NCBI GenBank assembly: GCA_013407085.1
Contig: JACCGJ010001298.1
Location: 18,064-82,063 of the forward strand
DNA from: Atriophallophorus winterbourni
Taxonomy: Eukaryota; Platyhelminthes; Trematoda; Plagiorchiida; Microphallidae
Direction: 5' to 3'
Length of the DNA: 64,000 nucleotides
In this document: in pieces, positions 22,591 to 32,910 of the stretch
Position numbering within the stretch: position 1 is the first letter of the stretch
How the letters are laid out: each line of letters begins with the position of its first letter
Program-made: the position numbers and the translations under genes
Notes under the pieces: model-generated
Seen by the model: only the letters and a program-made list of their open reading frames with translations
Database searches by the model: none
Told to the model about the DNA's origin: nothing

Positions 22591-23416
22591 TCTAGTCGAA
22601 TGCTTACCGTGAATTATAAGGCAGCTGAAGTCTAATAGTCAGTAACAAAGACGTGTCCGAATTTTGAATGAAAGCTTCAACGCTTGGAGCGTGGAAGACA
22701 TTGAAAAATGGAGCAGAAAAGTACAGAATGCAATTATCGAAGACAGCTTATTCGGAAATGGGGAGTTTGTAATGTCACTGAGTGGCTGCGTGAATGCTGC
22801 AATTCTTTGTATCTCAATACGTGTTTTAGTGAGTGATTTAGATTATGTAATATTTAGTATGGAATAATCGCATCAAACCTACACCTTATTTGGAGGGAGT
22901 CGAGAGGCTTAGCTGTTGCATTCTTTCCTCCTTCGTTAGTTTTTGGAAATCACATACCAGGTTCGTTGCACGATGGTAAATTCAATTAAGCATTAGTGCC
23001 AGGAAATTCAAGCTTGCAATGCTTACTCCACAATTGGAATTTTGTATGTTTTTGAGGTCAAAGTTTCACGCGAGGTGGTTCAAAAAGATTCAGTCGCAGC
23101 ACACCCAGTTGCCCAGAGGCTATCTTTTAAATGATCCCAAAATGTGTGTTGTCGCTCAGACTACAATAACCCTTCCGACTTCATCCTGCTCAAAATTGTC
23201 TGCCCAAAATGATATATGAATGGCTACGAATGCACACTTTTCTGAACAATTTTTCAGAATTAACCGTAATTACCTCAGAGGTTCAATTTGTTAAATTCAG
23301 TTTTGCTAGATTATCAATAGTTACTTATAATTCGAATATTTTCCGTCAATATTACCTAATGTTTCCGGGGTACAACTCAGCTTGAGTCTATGTTGCATGT
23401 ATGCTTTTTTCTCCAG

Positions 23417-23510
23417 TTCAAGCGTTTACTCAACAAGGAACTGAGCAATTTCGGAAATGCGGACAAATCGAGACATGAAATTTCAGCCTACATTTGTGGA
23501 ACATTTCTCG
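23417..23510 (+). CDS. PDE4: PDE4 exon 2 seen here (UCR2 end)
   Basis: TTTTTTCTCCAG precedes FKRLLNKELSNFGNADKS, then HEISAYICGTFL, ending in phase 1 before GTAAGC. It matches the animal PDE4 segment FKRMLNREL...VSEYISNTFL, the second half of UCR2. A 221-base intron follows. UCR2 packs over the catalytic pocket, so its presence means the enzyme is of the regulated PDE4 class. Confidence 0.93.
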
Positions 23511-23731
23511 GTAAGCGTTCACACACACAAACACACATTCGGTTAATGAAATGATTTCACATTTTGAAAAATATGCAAAAAATGTAGACTTGATTGTGTG
23601 TTTTAAAATTTGCATTTAACCATGATCCCCCTGTCGATAATTCTTCTATTGTTATCCGATGCATGGTTATGTTTTTTGTTCAGTTTGTGTATAATCATCG
23701 TAACAGTCGAACATGAATATTTTTCCATTAG

Positions 23732-24027
23732 AAGACGAAAAAGATGCTCAAGCGAATCAAGAAATCGAGCAAATGTTGGAGCGTCGGCGAAGCAGTGGTC
23801 AGTCCCATAGTTCTACTGGACAACCGGATCAGGGAGCTTTATCTGGCAAGCAAGGTGACGGCTTCAGAGCCAATGTTGGTCCACCCAGCGGGAAACAAGA
23901 TTCTTTGGCAGACAAGACATCCGACACGAACGTCACATCACCCGATGCAGCTGGCTTGGTGATAATTGAAGGTTGCGCAATGCCAATCAACGGTATCGTT
24001 ACCGCTCATGACTTGGAATTAAATGAG
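23732..24027 (+). CDS. PDE4: PDE4 exon 3 seen here (variable linker)
   Basis: After CCATTAG, two bases complete a codon, then 98 codons follow: EDEKDAQANQEIEQML, a Ser/Gly/Gln-rich low-complexity stretch, ITGIVT-like GIVTAHDLELNE. It corresponds to the poorly conserved linker (LR2) between UCR2 and the catalytic domain. The last residues align with the segment just before 'W-G--IF' in other PDE4s, placing the exon end at GAG followed by GCAAGT. This implies a GC donor. The alternative GT donor at about 24,085 would add about 19 residues without PDE4 similarity. Confidence 0.8.
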
Positions 24028-24448
24028 GCAAGTGTTTGTTCGGAAACCTGTTATCAAAAGGGTTCTATGCAGTTTATTTGTAAGGTTAGGTTTTCGATAT
24101 GTGAAACGTTTGTTTCAACGTAAACTTATACAACGATCAGTTAAAAGAAACTGCAACGCTTGGAGATTGCATGAATATTGCGATGTGGCATTGTAGACGG
24201 TATAATGTAAATCTGAGAAGAGCGCTAAGCATTCATTATGCGATTAACTACAGAACACCGCTTTTCGCTACAATGCAAGAGTGGGAAGCGCAAAAATATC
24301 TGACTACATAAAACAGGTTTCACAAGACAAGTTGAGCTTGTATGTACGATAAGGTTGGTACAACAAACCTGTTCAATCAATTGTGTCCAAATACACGTAG
24401 ATAGGGTTCTTCCACTGTTTCACACCTTTATGGATCCTTATCTTAATG

Positions 24449-24497
24449 GCGATACCTAATGAGTGCAAACAGCACGAAACCGGTCGTGGGGTGTGTA
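24449..24497 (+). ncRNA. hammerhead ribozyme, family A (core substitution)
   Basis: CTAATGA instead of CTGATGA; otherwise perfect stem II GTGC/GCAC, GAAA, ACCGGTC and GTGGGG. The core G to A change likely inactivates it. It lies in sense orientation inside a PDE4 intron. Confidence 0.7.
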
Positions 24498-24595
24498 CGT
24501 GTTGAAAATGCATGCAAATGAGCATTTTTGTTCATGATCATGGGTTCACGACCTATCTACATGTTTTCTTATACTTGATTGAACAGGTTGTTTGT

Positions 24596-24643
24596 ACCTG
24601 TTGAGTGCAAACAGCCAAAAAACCGGTCGTAGGGTGGCGTGTG
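24596..24643 (+). ncRNA. hammerhead ribozyme, family A (decayed)
   Basis: CTGTTGA core, stem II 5' arm GTGC with altered 3' arm, A-rich in place of GAAA, ACCGGTC, GTAGGG. Multiple core changes suggest inactivity. Confidence 0.5.
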
Positions 24644-25489
24644 TGATGAACATGTATGAAAATGAGCACTTAGTTATCTGAAGAATTGTCCGTGAAATAA
24701 AGTGATACAGAACATCATGAGATGTGAAGTGATGTGGAATTTTTCAAGGTCGAACAAACGAACTATTGTGCTGAGTGCTTGAACGAATCAGTAGGCAGGC
24801 TATCGCTTTGAAAATCAGACTGAAGTGATAAGCGACACACATATGCTCTCATTTTAATTATTAGGTTCTTGAATCAATATTTGTCTCACGCTCAATAAAC
24901 ACTCGAACATTTACGCTTTTTCGATAGCTTGGATTGGGTAGGTTAATTGTTCGCTGTTTGACTGGTTTATTAACAAAATATGGATGATTTTGGACCGGGG
25001 ACGGGAAAGAGTTGGTTACGTTAGGAGCTATTGTCCATAAGGTGTTGGTCGGTCATTAACTTAACTTTCGAAACAGAAACCACCATTTGTCATTTTCAAC
25101 TTATCTTACCTCATAAACTATATATATATATATACATTAATTTCTTATCAGCCACCTTGATGACGTACTCGGGTAGGTAATCCAGTTTCCATTAACTGAT
25201 TAAATACTCATTAGACAGGTTGTTCTTTTGTAATAGTTATTGTCTTGACACCCAGTTTGCAGTTGAATATGTTGATAATTCAGGTCAAAGCTCATTTAGC
25301 AAAAAATGCACCGACACGGCTTGCTTATAACCTCTAACCGACGATTAAGCACTTGCAACATAAGCAAGTGCAGCAACGCAGCGTTTCGCACAAGAAAACA
25401 TTCTTAATTAGGAATTTAGCAATCTCATTCGCGTGTACGTTCAAGTCGCGCTTAATAGCATAAATGTATAGGCGATCAATATCGACCAT

Positions 25490-25805
25490 CAATGTATATC
25501 ACAATCACATGATGGTTTCAACCTTCGCAGATTTTAGAATAAATAAACAATCCGATTCGTGAGTGATATTCTATCCCGCCGCGCTTGCAACGATAGTTAG
25601 AATTCGGTTGTAGGGCGTTAGTTGCACGCCGCAGCTAAGAGATGTATCTGCTCCTCCCCAGCTTGCAGACGACGCTTTACACAATGCCTCCAATGTGAGC
25701 GGCCAAGAGCAAGTTCATCCCAACTCGTAAGGCCAACGCGGAGAGATTTATTGTCTCTTTTGAAAACGTCCTTGTGCAGCAAGTGCTTTCTGCTCAAAGA
25801 TGAAT
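25490..25805 (-). mobile_element. 3' end of the zinc-finger LINE
   Basis: Minus strand: KDVFKRDNKSL-like block, RRLQAGEEQIHLLAA block and the Cys-rich end followed by the GTCGATATTGATCG non-coding tail. Indels disrupt the frame. Confidence 0.65.
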
Positions 25806-26307
25806 AACACCAGCGAACATAAATTAATGCAGAATGTAATTTTGCGTCGATTTACGCAAATTACCCTCACCCCCATAATATGATACAACTTTCTCTGCTG
25901 TTATCTAATAGCCTAAAGAATGTATACTATACTGGGATGTAGAACCAGGCATAATTGGATGCTAATTTGAAGAAATAGAAAATAGCAGGATCAAGAGCAT
26001 TAATCGATGCAATCATTTTCACTTGGCGAACTTGGGTGAAAGCCACCTTCGCAAAATATCCGTGAATTTTGCATTCCGTGATTGTTTATAATTTTTTGAG
26101 ACAATTATTACAGATATAAGAAAGCCAAATATTTTTTGCAGTATATTAACTTGAATTGCTTCTAATCCTTCTTACATATCCCATCCCACTCTGTCATATT
26201 GTACAAACATAATATGCTATTATCAGAAATAATATTTCAGTTATCTCTCTACCATTTTTTATACCGAGTTTTGCCATTATGCATTCGTAACCTTGCGTGT
26301 TGTGCAG

Positions 26308-26409
26308 CGGTTCTCTCAAACACTGGATTCTTGGGGTGCAGACATTTTCGAAATTGACAAACTTTCTGGTGGGCATGCTCTAACGACAACTGCTTATCGA
26401 ATATTTCTG
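26308..26409 (+). CDS. PDE4: PDE4 exon 4 seen here (start of catalytic domain)
   Basis: Acceptor TGTGCAG; 34 codons in phase 0 encode FSQTLDSWGADIFEIDKLSG, then HALTTTAYRIFL, before GTACGT. It matches the conserved 'W-G--IF-I---S---PLT---Y-IF' N-terminal helices of the PDE4 catalytic domain. Both ends are in phase 0. Confidence 0.93.
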
Positions 26410-27676
26410 GTACGTTTCTACTGTTGATCGTTCAACATATTTATCGATTTCTGTAACAAAAATTGAGGGATTCCAGCAGATTTTGTTTCAATCAAACGCG
26501 GTAATTAATATTCGTATGCAGTTCGGTCGAATGATGATATTTTACAAATGGATAGTTTCAGATGATAAATATTACCTGGGTTCAACAAGTTTTTTGAAAA
26601 TGTACCAGAACTAGCTTTAGGTTTCATAGTGTTGCCGTTGTGAAAAATGTTTTGCAAAGAGAAACCATTCCAAATTTATTAAAAATTGCAGCCTATTCAA
26701 ATGCAACTATAGCTCATCACTTCCAGATGAAAATAGCCAAGTTTTTATTTAACATCTGTTGCCTAACCTAATTATATTTCTACATTCTGAGCATAGTTTG
26801 CTTACATGGACACAACCTTTCATCCAAGGCAACATACATATGTACCATATCGTATGATATGAAGAAATGTAGCATTTATTTGACTATACCTTGTTGTAAT
26901 ATGGAAGTATTATAAGTTTATACGCGGTACCTCTCATGATTTATGGTTGGAAATGCAATTAAATTCGCAGTAACTACAGAGTCGAAGTTAGTGTACAGAT
27001 GTATATGTGTGTATAAATAAAATCTATCAAATCCCATGATTGTGATATTTTGTTAATAGTGGTTATCTGACATATTGTCATCAAATTTCGATTTGAATAT
27101 AGCTAAAATTTTGGAGTTTACCAAATTTGAAGCTAGGAAAGTTCAAACAAAACAAACATGCACCAAATAAAATTACCTGTGGTATTTCCAACATGCAACC
27201 GTGTCCTGGGATGTCGCTTGAATTTCGAATTAGGAATAAGTTATCCAAGGAACGGGAAACAGTGGAAAGAACTTTAATTTCAACGATAAGATCGTCTCGC
27301 ATTTTCCGTTGTGAAAGACTCCTCGGGTCATACCGTCTCAGGCCCTCGACGTATGTCATATTTTGAATACCATAGACAAGGTTAGACGCTCGAAGATATA
27401 AAGCAATTCGGAGAAAAATATTTTTCTGAATCCATGGTATCCAGACTTAAGCAGCATAGTCTAGAACCGGGTGTATATAAGTGTTCATCATAAGCGAAAA
27501 CATCAGAAAATCCCCCCTTAACATGCCTAGCAGATGACAGGCGCGTATATAAACGGCTTCACATTGTTTTCTTAAATGGTCAAACTCATTAAATCCATCA
27601 TTATTATTTTGAACAATATATTATTTGTAATTATGAATATGACTTTAAACTTTGTCGTTTCAAATCTACATTTTAG
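26410..27676 (+). other. PDE4 intron with an antisense LINE fragment
   Basis: GT-AG intron of 1.27 kb. The 27,090-27,500 part is a minus-strand LINE relic; the rest is AT-rich with nothing recognised. Confidence 0.7.
27090..27500 (-). mobile_element. C-terminal fragment of another CR1/Jockey-like LINE
   Basis: The 27,081-27,359 minus frame reads YVEGLRRYDPRSLSQRKMRD, DLIVEIKVLS, then FLIRNSS and GHGCMLEIPQ. It parallels the post-RT 'RL--L-L-SL--RR-RGDLI--YKIL...TRGH--KL' block of CR1/Jockey LINEs. The sequence differs from the other CR1-like copies here, so it is a separate family. Confidence 0.65.
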
Positions 27677-27841
27677 AAACGGGATCTCATTCGACTATTC
27701 TCGATAGATCCAACGCGGCTCGTGCGTTATTTACTCCGAATTGAGTCGAATTATCATCAAAATGTGCCTTATCACAACGCACTGCATGCCGCTGACGTGA
27801 CGCAAACATCGCATTATTTGCTTCAAGCAGAACCACTGCAA
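27677..27841 (+). CDS. PDE4: PDE4 exon 5 seen here (first HD motif region)
   Basis: Acceptor ATTTTAG; 55 codons, KRDLIRLFSIDPTRL, then ESNYHQNVPYHNALHAADVT and SHYLLQAEPLQ, followed by GTATGT. The YHN-LHAADV motif holds the general-acid His and first metal-coordinating His of class I phosphodiesterases. Phase 0 at both ends. Confidence 0.95.
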
Positions 27842-27944
27842 GTATGTGAATCATGGTCCTGTATATTCACATTGCTTCAATAATCTGGAGTGAAGAATGA
27901 AAACTCAACATATTTACTAGTAAATGTAATAGTAAAAGAAACTT

Positions 27945-27990
27945 ATTGGCCAGTCTCTCGTGCTGTTTGAACTCATCATGTAGTGTTAAT
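27945..27990 (-). ncRNA. hammerhead ribozyme, family A (3' half decayed)
   Basis: Minus strand CATGATGA, GTTC/GCAC-like stem II, CGAGAGACTGG in place of GAAACCGGTC. Likely inactive. Confidence 0.5.
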
Positions 27991-28178
27991 ACGATCTAGA
28001 TCCGCATGCGCTTGAAACAATGGAGGAATGGTAAACAAGTAGCGCTTGCATGTCACTGTTGGATAAGGTTGGTACGACCAACCTGTTCAATCACATGAGC
28101 CCGCACTCCAGAAGAAAGGGTTTGAAAACATGACCACGCATAAAAACTCATTTGCTTTCATTTCCATCACAAACACAC

Positions 28179-28234
28179 ACAAGCGGAACCGGTTTCGTGC
28201 TGTTTGCACTCATCATTTAGGGACAGTAGAATCA
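28179..28234 (-). ncRNA. hammerhead ribozyme, family A (near-complete)
   Basis: Minus strand ATGATGA (first core C changed), perfect GTGC/GCAC stem II with AAACA loop, GAAA, ACCGGTT with an altered cleavage region (TTCCGC) and degraded helix I. Confidence 0.6.
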
Positions 28235-28412
28235 TGATCCGCGTGCGCTTGAAACAGTGCAAAAATGGTACACAAGTTGTGCTTGTAAGCCACAGTTGGA
28301 TAATGCTGGCACGACCAAAGTTGTCAGTCGTCTGTGTCCAAACGTATGTGGATGGGGTAAACTCATGGACTTGAACACAAATCCGTATATACATGCAGTT
28401 CTATCATACACA

Positions 28413-28462
28413 GTCCACGACTGGTTACGTGTAGTCTGTACTCATCATGTAGGGACAGTTCG
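28413..28462 (-). ncRNA. hammerhead ribozyme, family A (decayed)
   Basis: Minus strand CATGATGA, partial stem II, GTAA for GAAA, CCAGTC and GTGGAC; helix I CCCTAC retained. Core changes predict inactivity. Confidence 0.5.
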
Positions 28463-29960
28463 ATCAGGACTCGCAAGCCTTTAGATATTGTAGGAATGGT
28501 AAACCAGGTTTCAGCTTGTATGCCACTGATTGATAAGAGTTCCCCGACCAAACTGTTTAATGAGATGTGCCCGTACGCATGTAAAAGCGAAAATTTCAAA
28601 CGTGTGTGCATTTTCATCACTATTACTGAAAATTGTCCGAAAAGATAAAAATATATTTAACAGTTGTAAAATAGGTACGAGAATTCTAAAATTGTTGCAT
28701 GTTTCATAGATATTTGTGATTGATATAATAGGATTTATATTGATGTGAAACAAAATGCTAATTTGAAAGCGTTTGCATATTTAATGTAAAGCAATTTTGT
28801 AATTTATCAAGTTATTCTTAATTGGAAATAATTTCAGCTTGGGGATGCATCGTACTAACGATTACTATTATAAATTATTTTAAAAATTACTTGAAACGCG
28901 TCTGATACCCAGGACCTTCTGATGTTTCATTCAGTTATTGGTTACCTAGTTTAATTCTAGTTTGCTTAAGCCAAAAAATATTGATTTATTCTGTTTATAT
29001 TTCAATTGCAAACAATCCAACCATTGTATAATATTTAGCATATTCGATCGTTTTTAATAGCCCAAATATGTAACGGACGTCAAATTTCAAGCCCAAAAAT
29101 GTGTATCGAAATATTTTTTTTCAAGGTCAGATTCTGGACACAGCAACCTTCAAATTACGTTTAACATTAAATATAATTTTTCTGTTGGAGCTTACATATA
29201 GCGACAATCAAAGCTGACGTCCAGCGATCATTGAAGTATCAATTCTATCGAAATCCATGGAAAAAAATTCTCCCAATATACAGTTTGACGAATACATTGG
29301 GGAAATTTAAATCTAGGGCATAGTCTCCACGTCCAAATACGGTTGAAAACATATGTTATTGCTGATTGATCTTGCTTTTGTTCTTGGCCTACACTTCAAG
29401 AAATAAGGCTGCTTCACATAACTGAATAGTTGTTTGTGTTTAAGTCGGTGGGATGTGAACCACGCCGTACATAATTGATCGCTACCTTGAGAGATAAATT
29501 GACTTCTCCGCCATAATAGTGAACATTTTTCACCCACATCGCTCTTTTTTCAACCGTTACAATGTCTGACCTTGAGGCTGGACGAAGAACATTTGTGGAG
29601 CCCATTTGTGCCTTCCGAATTCGGTACACATAAACGTGGTATTGGATTTTATACAGTTTCTTAGTCTTGATAGTGACACTGTCAATCGACACGCTTAAAT
29701 ATTAATATGTTGAACAAATGTCGATAATTAAAAAGAACAAAATATATTGTTGAATGGTCATTCTGTTCGTTTCACCTGGCTACGGGCTGAAGGAGGAAGA
29801 CTCAATATAAATAAATTCGTTAATACCACGCGTGTCTTTGTCCACAAAGCTGCTAAACGATAATACTAATAATATTAATAAAATAATTTCATGTTTGCGG
29901 GTTTAATTTTCGACGATGCGTAAAACGTATTCTAGATAGAAAATTCAACACCATTAGCTG

Positions 29961-30012
29961 TTGGATATCTTGTCGCTTCTGTCACAGAATCTTCTTCAGA
30001 TCAAGGGTGTCA
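29961..30012. repeat. fragment of the fold-back element
   Basis: CTTGTCGCTTCTGTCACAGAATCTTCTTCAGATCAAGGGTG resembles the arm of the 34,312-34,507 element and the copy at 44,150-44,225 (CTTCTGACACAGAAGCTTCGTCAG, CAAGGGTG). Confidence 0.5.
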
Positions 30013-30439
30013 CTACAAACACGGTTCAGCTTTGAATCGCATCCATCTAATAAATCCTAAGTTTCTTCCTTTCACGCAGTGTTAATCCTGTATTTTTTAG
30101 TTTGTGTGCAAATGCAAACAACGCCCCCCCTCCGATATGTATGCTTGTTTATTTCAAGTGCATACTAAGGGACATACGAGTAAATCCTAATCTGCTTAAG
30201 AACGGTACGCAAGATTGTGTACATCTCCGCAACATCCTCATTGCTGACCGTATTCTTAGAAGCCTTCGTCATCAACATGAATTCTTTCCCAATAAGGTTT
30301 CACACCTCGCCATATTGCAGCGAGTGGGGGGGAAGCTGGGGTGAGAAGCTGAAATTGATTGCGTCAGGTCATCTCAGGTCAACACGGCACACGTTTGGTC
30401 ACTTATCACCGTTCGGTCAAACAGTAACCCGCACATCGA

Positions 30440-30960
30440 TTCCCGAGGTCAATCCATCCGAAGCAAATTGCATTCAGCCACGAATCCCACAACACAAGAG
30501 TAGCCGATTGGTCAAGGGCGCTTATTACGCACAAGTCAAATAAAAAAACACAAGCTTATCTTGTATAGGCAAGCAAACGATCACAACGGCGATCCTCAAC
30601 ATGTCTGTCCCGGTCGTCACTTCGATCTGATTAGCCAGTCGATTTCGTGCCAACCGGTACAAAAAATTTTTTATGCCCCGCTGCACAAGCGTTTGGACCG
30701 AAATTATTGAATTGATATCGTTCGATTGGGGCTAACTTTGTCCCATATCTAATGATTACGAATAAGTTGTCGCTCGAACCGTTCGAATGAAATCAAACTC
30801 GAATTATTACGAGTTTGCAACTATTATCATCGATCTTATCGGCGCTTCTTGCTCTTGCGTTGCCTCAAAGGGTAAAGTTCTGCATACCATTCGAAAATTC
30901 ATTATTTGTGCTCATAGCTAATGCACTTCACATGGTCACAATATCACTTCCACGCTGTGC
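30440..30960 (-). mobile_element. Penelope-like element terminal fragment
   Basis: Matches 59,640-60,100, the flank of PLE copy 4: GAATCCCACA...AGCCGATTGGTCAA, GGCGCTTATTACGCACAAGTCAAAT, GATCCTCAACATGT, GGGGCTAACTTTGTCC, ATTACGAGTTTG and GCTCTTGCGTTG. No coding sequence remains. Confidence 0.65.
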
Positions 30961-31500
30961 CCAGCAAATGTTCAGCTAGGACAAAATCCCGTATCCGTAA
31001 TTGATATTCACTGGAATTGCGGGGTTGCTTTCCGATTCATTGTAAACTTTCAATTCTTAATTATGGATTCCTGTTCATTCTTAAATACATTGAATTATTT
31101 TGCTTCCTTGATCTAAAATAATATTTTAACATTAATAAAATCGATATTAGTTTGAAATAACCTGTCAATTGATGAAATCGTTATTACCCAATGGAAAAAA
31201 TATTCCGGCTTTAAAGTAGTTTGAATATGTCCCAGTCTGATGCAGAATTGCAACAACGGGAAATATTTTGTACTTCTTGCTAGTTAACAACGGTTCCCAA
31301 TCTTATTGATCAATGCACCATCGTCTTTTTAAATGTCAATTTTCCAAAGTTCAATAATACCCAATGTACTGCACGTGTTTATTTGACTTGCACTCACGGC
31401 ATTTATGGTGTAAGAGAGATTATTTTCACAATATTACGATATTGAATCTCCCTAAGAAAAAACTCGCGGCAGTTTTGAAAAAGAAATTTTAATTTTTTAG

Positions 31501-31600
31501 GATGTCTTTAGTGAACTGGAAATTTTGGCTGTGATTTTCGCTTCGGCAGTACACGATGTGGACCATCCTGGTTTTACGAATCAATTTCTAATAAATTCGG
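31501..31600 (+). CDS. PDE4: PDE4 exon 6 seen here (HD metal motif)
   Basis: Acceptor TTTTTTAG; encodes [33 protein letters not shown], ends in phase 1 before GTACGC. HDVDHPG supplies the His-Asp pair that coordinates the Zn and Mg ions. It matches [23 protein letters not shown] of animal PDE4s almost residue for residue. Confidence 0.96.
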
Positions 31601-31689
31601 GTACGCGAATCATGGAATTTGTTTGTTTTTTATTTATTTTGTAATCAATTACCAATTTTGGAACAATGTCTATGTTATCTGAATTTGAT

Positions 31690-31935
31690 CCTGCTGTTCA
31701 ACATTCTGCATACCGTGGATCAGCTACTTGAACACCCGTTTCGTCGGCAAGAAGCACGTGGTAGCAGATCGCAGGGCTACAAATTACCCATTCCACACTC
31801 TAGATCACATTGTCCAAGGTTCTTCTTAGCCAGCCGAGATTGTTTCATATGGAACTCTCTGCCCCCACATATCATTTCTGCATCAAGCCTGAACATTTTC
31901 AAGGCTGAACTTGACAAGTATATATGTTGACCAAA
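31690..31935 (+). mobile_element. 3' end of a CR1-like LINE
   Basis: Plus frame at 31,690-31,930: NILHTVDQLLEHPFRRQEAR, then PIPHSRSHCPRFFLASRDCF and LPPHIISASSLNIFKAELDK. It is the same C-terminal block as 15,650-15,980 (minus) and parallels 47,003-47,287. It ends with a TAG/TGA-rich tail and short TTGAATTAC repeats near 32,040-32,070. Confidence 0.75.
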
Positions 31936-32265
31936 TCCAACCTCGCACCGGAATACACAAGCTGACTTTCCATATTGACGGAACATTCATGTTGCTTTTA
32001 TGCTATACATATGTTTTAATCTATGGTTACTGTAAGTTATTTGAATTACCTTGAATTACTCTGAATCTATCGTTTTAATTAAGCCACTTTGCATAGCATT
32101 TGTTAGAAATGCAAACATGGTTATGGGTGTAACTACATTAAACATGTGTTTGGACACAGGGGATTGAACAGGTTGGTCGTACCAGCCTTATCCAACAGTG
32201 GCATACAAGCGCTACCTGTTTACCATTCCTCCACTGTTTCAAGCGCATGTGGATCTTAATCTTAC

Positions 32266-32313
32266 TGTCCCTACCTGATGAGTACAAACAGCACGAAACC
32301 GGTCATGGGGTGT
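32266..32313 (+). ncRNA. type I hammerhead ribozyme, family A (intact core)
   Basis: CTGATGA (32,275-32,281), stem II GTAC/GCAC with one mispair, AAACA loop, GAAA, ACCGGT, cleavage triplet GTC (ends 32,304), ATGGGG. The first helix I pair is lost (C/A), otherwise CCCTA pairs with TGGGG. All invariant core bases are present. Confidence 0.8.
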
Positions 32314-32501
32314 GTGTGCGATGCAAATGCATGCAAATGAATATTTTGGTTCATGGTTATGAGTTTAACCCCATTAAACATGTGTTTGGACACATGGGAT
32401 TGAACAGGTTGGTCGTACTAGCCTTATCCAACAGTGGCATACAAGCGCTACTTGATTACCATTCCTCCACTGTTTCAAGCGCATGCCGATCCTGATCTTA
32501 C

Positions 32502-32550
32502 TGTCCCTACGTGATGAGTGCAAACAGCACGAAACCGGTCGTGGGGTGTG
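32502..32550 (+). ncRNA. type I hammerhead ribozyme, family A (one core change)
   Basis: GTGATGA (32,511-32,517; core C changed to G), perfect GTGC/GCAC stem II, GAAA, ACCGGT, cleavage triplet GTC (ends 32,540), GTGGGG pairing with CCCTAC. The single core change is expected to be severe. Confidence 0.75.
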
Positions 32551-32689
32551 TGTGATGGAAAAGCATGCAAATGAATATTTTTGAAAACAAGCAGAGTTAT
32601 TAATGTGATTTATGGTCCGTCAAGTTATCAAATATTGTTTTGTTAATGTGTTGCTGATTTAGGTGGCAATTCTTAAAGCGCAATATACA

Positions 32690-32910
32690 ATCTGGGAACG
32701 AACAGATACTGCTCTGCGCCGTTGTACGTTGATCACACCATCAGCGTGCAACCAACATCGATTGACTAAGTACACCTTATCGCTGTGATCATTCGGGAAG
32801 AGATTGTTCCTCCAGAATCGAACAGTTTGTTTATTTGAAACGTTGTACAGTATGAAAGTGACATGCGCTTGTAGTGTACATCAAAGGTCAATATCAACAA
32901 CAAGAAACTG
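32690..32910 (+). mobile_element. 3' end of the zinc-finger LINE
   Basis: Plus-strand tail copy: GCGTGCAACCAACATCGA, GGGAAGAGATTGTTCCTCCAGAATCG (the zinc-finger region), GAAACGTTGTACAGTATGAAA, GTGTACATCAAAGGTCAATATCAACAACAA. The coding capacity is lost. Confidence 0.6.

Larger units (their letters stand above)
21323..23416 (+). other. PDE4 intron with two repeats
   Basis: GT-AG intron of about 2.1 kb. It holds a minus-strand family B unit (21,750-21,995), a plus-strand zinc-finger LINE tail (22,210-22,590) and a 67-codon frame at 22,664-22,867 (contains FNAWSVEDIEKW) with no recognised family. The 22,960-23,230 stretch resembles 38,130-38,350 (CAGACTACAAT...AATTGTCTGCCC), an unnamed dispersed repeat. 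Confidence 0.7.
24350..24680 (+). repeat. tandem family A hammerhead units (dimer)
   Basis: Two same-strand cores at about 24,455 and 24,598, so the second unit is shortened (about 143 bases between predicted cleavage sites). Flanks show CAACAAACCTGTTCAATCA, GCATGCAAATGAGCATTTTTG and GATTGAACAGGTTG. Confidence 0.75.
24028..26307 (+). other. PDE4 intron, candidate GC-AG type, with repeats
   Basis: The donor reads GAG/GCAAGT and the acceptor TGTGCAG. The intron contains a tandem family A hammerhead pair (24,350-24,680) and a minus-strand zinc-finger LINE tail (25,490-25,805). The remaining AT-rich parts show an (AT)n run at about 25,119-25,134 and nothing else recognised. Confidence 0.65.
27940..28610 (-). 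repeat. tandem array of three family A hammerhead units, minus strand
   Basis: Cores at about 27,975, 28,210 and 28,445 give a period of about 235 bases. Each unit shows the GCATGCGCTTGAAACA flank (reverse of TGTTTCAAGCGCATGC), TGGTACACAAG-like and GATAAGGTTGGTACGACC segments. The array is antisense to PDE4. Confidence 0.8.
27842..31500 (+). other. PDE4 intron, 3.66 kb, with repeats
   Basis: Holds a minus-strand family A array (27,940-28,610), a fold-back fragment at 29,961-30,012 and a PLE terminal fragment (30,440-30,960). The remaining AT-rich stretches (28,611-29,960 and 30,961-31,500) show no recognisable feature. Confidence 0.65.
32120..32590 (+). repeat. tandem family A hammerhead dimer (best-preserved array)
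   Basis: Two nearly identical units in direct orientation, period 236 bases. Each contains AAACATGTGTTTGGACACA, GATTGAACAGGTTGGTCGTA, TATCCAACAGTGGCATACAA, ACCATTCCTCCACTGTTTCA, GCATG, the hammerhead and GCATGCAAATGAATATTTT. The distance between predicted cleavage sites (after 32,304 and 32,540) is 236 nt. Sense orientation within PDE4. Confidence 0.88.
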
